Of a stretch of DNA of 7,668 nt, positions 7,054 through 7,668 are shown piece by piece; position 1 is the first letter of the stretch; the number at the start of each line of letters is the position of its first letter. Origin of the DNA: an uncultured Bacillota bacterium. Its GTDB lineage: Bacteria; Bacillota; Clostridia; Peptostreptococcales; Anaerovoracaceae. The notes below the pieces were generated by a model. The model searched no databases. It saw only the letters and a list, made by a program, of their open reading frames with translations, and was not told where the DNA came from. The position numbers and the translations under genes are program-made. The stretch is from the NCBI GenBank assembly GCA_946629205.1, contig CAMOXP010000058.1, positions 1 to 7,668 of the forward strand, written 5' to 3'.

Positions 7054-7078
7054 GCAAAATTTTGCTCCCTCCTCTTTT
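7054..7078 (+). terminator. Weak terminator-like palindrome after the lipoprotein gene
   Basis: GCAAAATTTTGC (7054-7065) is a perfect 12-base palindrome 22 bases after the TGA, followed by pyrimidine-rich sequence ending in TTTT. The stem is AT-rich and would be weak, and the T run is interrupted, so termination here is only tentative. Confidence 0.3.
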
Positions 7079-7093
7079 CATAGGTTTGAATTT

Positions 7094-7332
7094 CGGAATG
7101 TAAAAGTTATAAAGCGAAAAAAGCGTTAAAACTACGATTCCTTGCTTTCGCACAAGGAATACGAAGTTCTCAGAATAGAATGATCGTAGTTTCATGATCG
7201 ATCCGCCTCAAAAACTACGATTAAGGGCTGCCAGTTTCTGCTTCAAACAGTCCATGCTGCCCCGGAAGCACCGAGCAAAAGCAAAAAGTCGTAGATTTTA
7301 TCCCCTTTTGACAGAAAAACTTTTACAATCCG
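7094..7332. repeat. 239-base inverted-repeat element, MITE-like or structured RNA
   Basis: This occupies most of the 351-base gap between the lipoprotein and the surface-protein gene; no convincing reading frame is seen there. The ends are 15-base inverted repeats, CGGAATGTAAAAGTT (7094-7108) and AACTTTTACAATCCG (7318-7332), matching at 14 of 15 positions. Inside, CTACGA occurs four times in alternating orientation: 7132-7137 (+), 7184-7189 (-), 7215-7220 (+) and 7289-7294 (-). The first three lie in an 11-12-base unit (AAAACTACGATT or its complement). No transposase is present. A target-site duplication is not convincing, although TTCAT occurs at both 7077-7081 and 7349-7353. Confidence 0.5.
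7130..7168. other. Stem-loop within the inverted-repeat element
   Basis: ATTCCTTG (7137-7144) and CAAGGAAT (7153-7160) form a perfect 8-base-pair stem with the 8-base loop CTTTCGCA. After a small internal loop, AACT (7130-7133) can pair with AGTT (7165-7168). No T run follows, so this is not a standard terminator. Confidence 0.55.
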
Positions 7333-7352
7333 ATTTTGGCACATTAGATTCA

Positions 7353-7368
7353 TGTCGCTGGTGCGACA
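7353..7368. terminator. Stem-loop downstream of the surface-protein gene
   Basis: TGTCGC-TGGT-GCGACA is a perfect 6-base-pair GC-rich stem with a 4-base loop, beginning 14 bases past the stop of the minus-strand gene. No U tract follows on either strand, so intrinsic termination is uncertain; it may stabilise the 3' end of the message. Confidence 0.35.
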
Positions 7369-7382
7369 GCCCCATTAAGTTG

Positions 7383-7668
7383 CTACTTCGTCCTGACTGC
7401 TTTCTTCGTGGACCACTTGGAGTAGTACTTCACTTTCTTCGAGATGGTGTAGGTCCGTACCTGCACGTAGTACTTGGTCTTTTTCTTCAGTTTGGTGATC
7501 TTCTTCGAGGAAGACTTCTTGCTGGCGGTGGCGTACTTGGCGCCTGCCATGTTCGACTTGGTCGAGTAGCGGATCTGGTAGCCGTTGAACTTCTTCTGAA
7601 CGGCCGTGCTACGTTTGGTCCACTTGGCTGTGAAGGCGGCCTTCGCAGGCGAGAGCTTGAAGCCTTTC
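7383..7668 (-). CDS. Lysine-rich FN3-like C-terminus of a cell-surface protein (5' part outside window)
   Basis: Ninety-four codons are readable before a TAG stop at 7383-7385; the start lies beyond the right edge. The sequence has the strand pattern of the fibronectin type III-like repeats that end many large clostridial surface proteins: AAFTAKWTK, then GYQIRYSTKSNM, a serine/lysine turn, ITKLKKKTKYYVQVRTY and YYSKWSTKKAVRTK. The tyrosine-rich YYVQVRTY strand and the final YSKWS strand are the strongest cues. Lys and Arg are abundant and acidic residues are absent, so the domain is strongly basic and may bind an anionic wall polymer (inference). The gene is convergent with the clostripain-like lipoprotein. 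Upstream domains and the true function are not visible. Confidence 0.8.
   Translation of the reverse strand, partial: KGFKLSPAKAAFTAKWTKRSTAVQKKFNGYQIRYSTKSNMAGAKYATASKKSSSKKITKLKKKTKYYVQVRTYTISKKVKYYSKWSTKKAVRTK

Noticed and set aside
7308..7329. TTGACA (7308-7313) followed by TACAAT (7324-7329) as a plus-strand promoter
   Set aside because: The spacer is only 10 bases, too short for a normal sigma-70 promoter, and no plus-strand gene follows.
7094..7332. CRISPR array from the repeated CTACGA motifs
   Set aside because: The copies alternate in orientation, are only 6-12 bases long, and have irregular spacing of about 31, 52 and 74 bases.

Overview
The window looks like part of a moderately high-GC anaerobic Firmicute of class Clostridia. 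This is an inference from three things: the GlpA-like / FAD-oxidoreductase / DUF1667 gene trio common in that class, a clostripain-family (C11) lipoprotein, and a lysine-rich FN3-type C-terminus of a surface protein in the style of gut Clostridia. Hand counts of 60-base lines give about 67% GC in the oxidoreductase genes (1201-1260) and 63% in the lipoprotein (5701-5760), but only 35% in the nuclease-helicase gene between them (3961-4020 and 4201-4260).

Bases 1-3156, minus strand, hold three tightly packed genes transcribed right to left. They encode a GlpA-like FAD oxidoreductase with a C-terminal [2Fe-2S] domain (1723-3156), a second FAD/NAD(P) pyridine-nucleotide-disulfide-type oxidoreductase (345-1730) and a DUF1667 cysteine-motif protein cut by the window edge (<1-352). 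Each junction is an 8-base overlap of the form ATGNNTGA, so the three are almost certainly one translationally coupled operon. They probably form an anaerobic glycerol-3-phosphate dehydrogenase-like electron-transfer complex. The middle protein carries an unusual Gly/Ala-rich insert.

Bases 3197-4693, minus strand, hold an AT-rich gene for a 498-residue fusion of a PD-(D/E)xK nuclease-like domain and a DUF2075 superfamily-1 helicase. Its architecture and atypical composition suggest an acquired stand-alone nucleic-acid-processing or anti-phage enzyme. It is the best candidate here for an under-described system.

Bases 4694-4856 are a divergent intergenic region. It has a promoter-like element for each side and, between them, an imperfect 17-base direct repeat whose first copy contains a perfect 14-base palindrome. 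Bases 4857-7031, plus strand, encode a secreted clostripain-like lipoprotein with an acidic, Trp-containing linker and an extra C-terminal domain. It appears to be transcribed without a leader.

Bases 7032-7382 are non-coding and AT-rich. They contain a nest of inverted repeats: CTACGA four times in alternating orientation, bracketed by 15-base inverted repeats, resembling a small non-autonomous mobile element or structured RNA. Bases 7383-7668, minus strand, are the C-terminus of a lysine-rich FN3-like surface protein, convergent with the lipoprotein.
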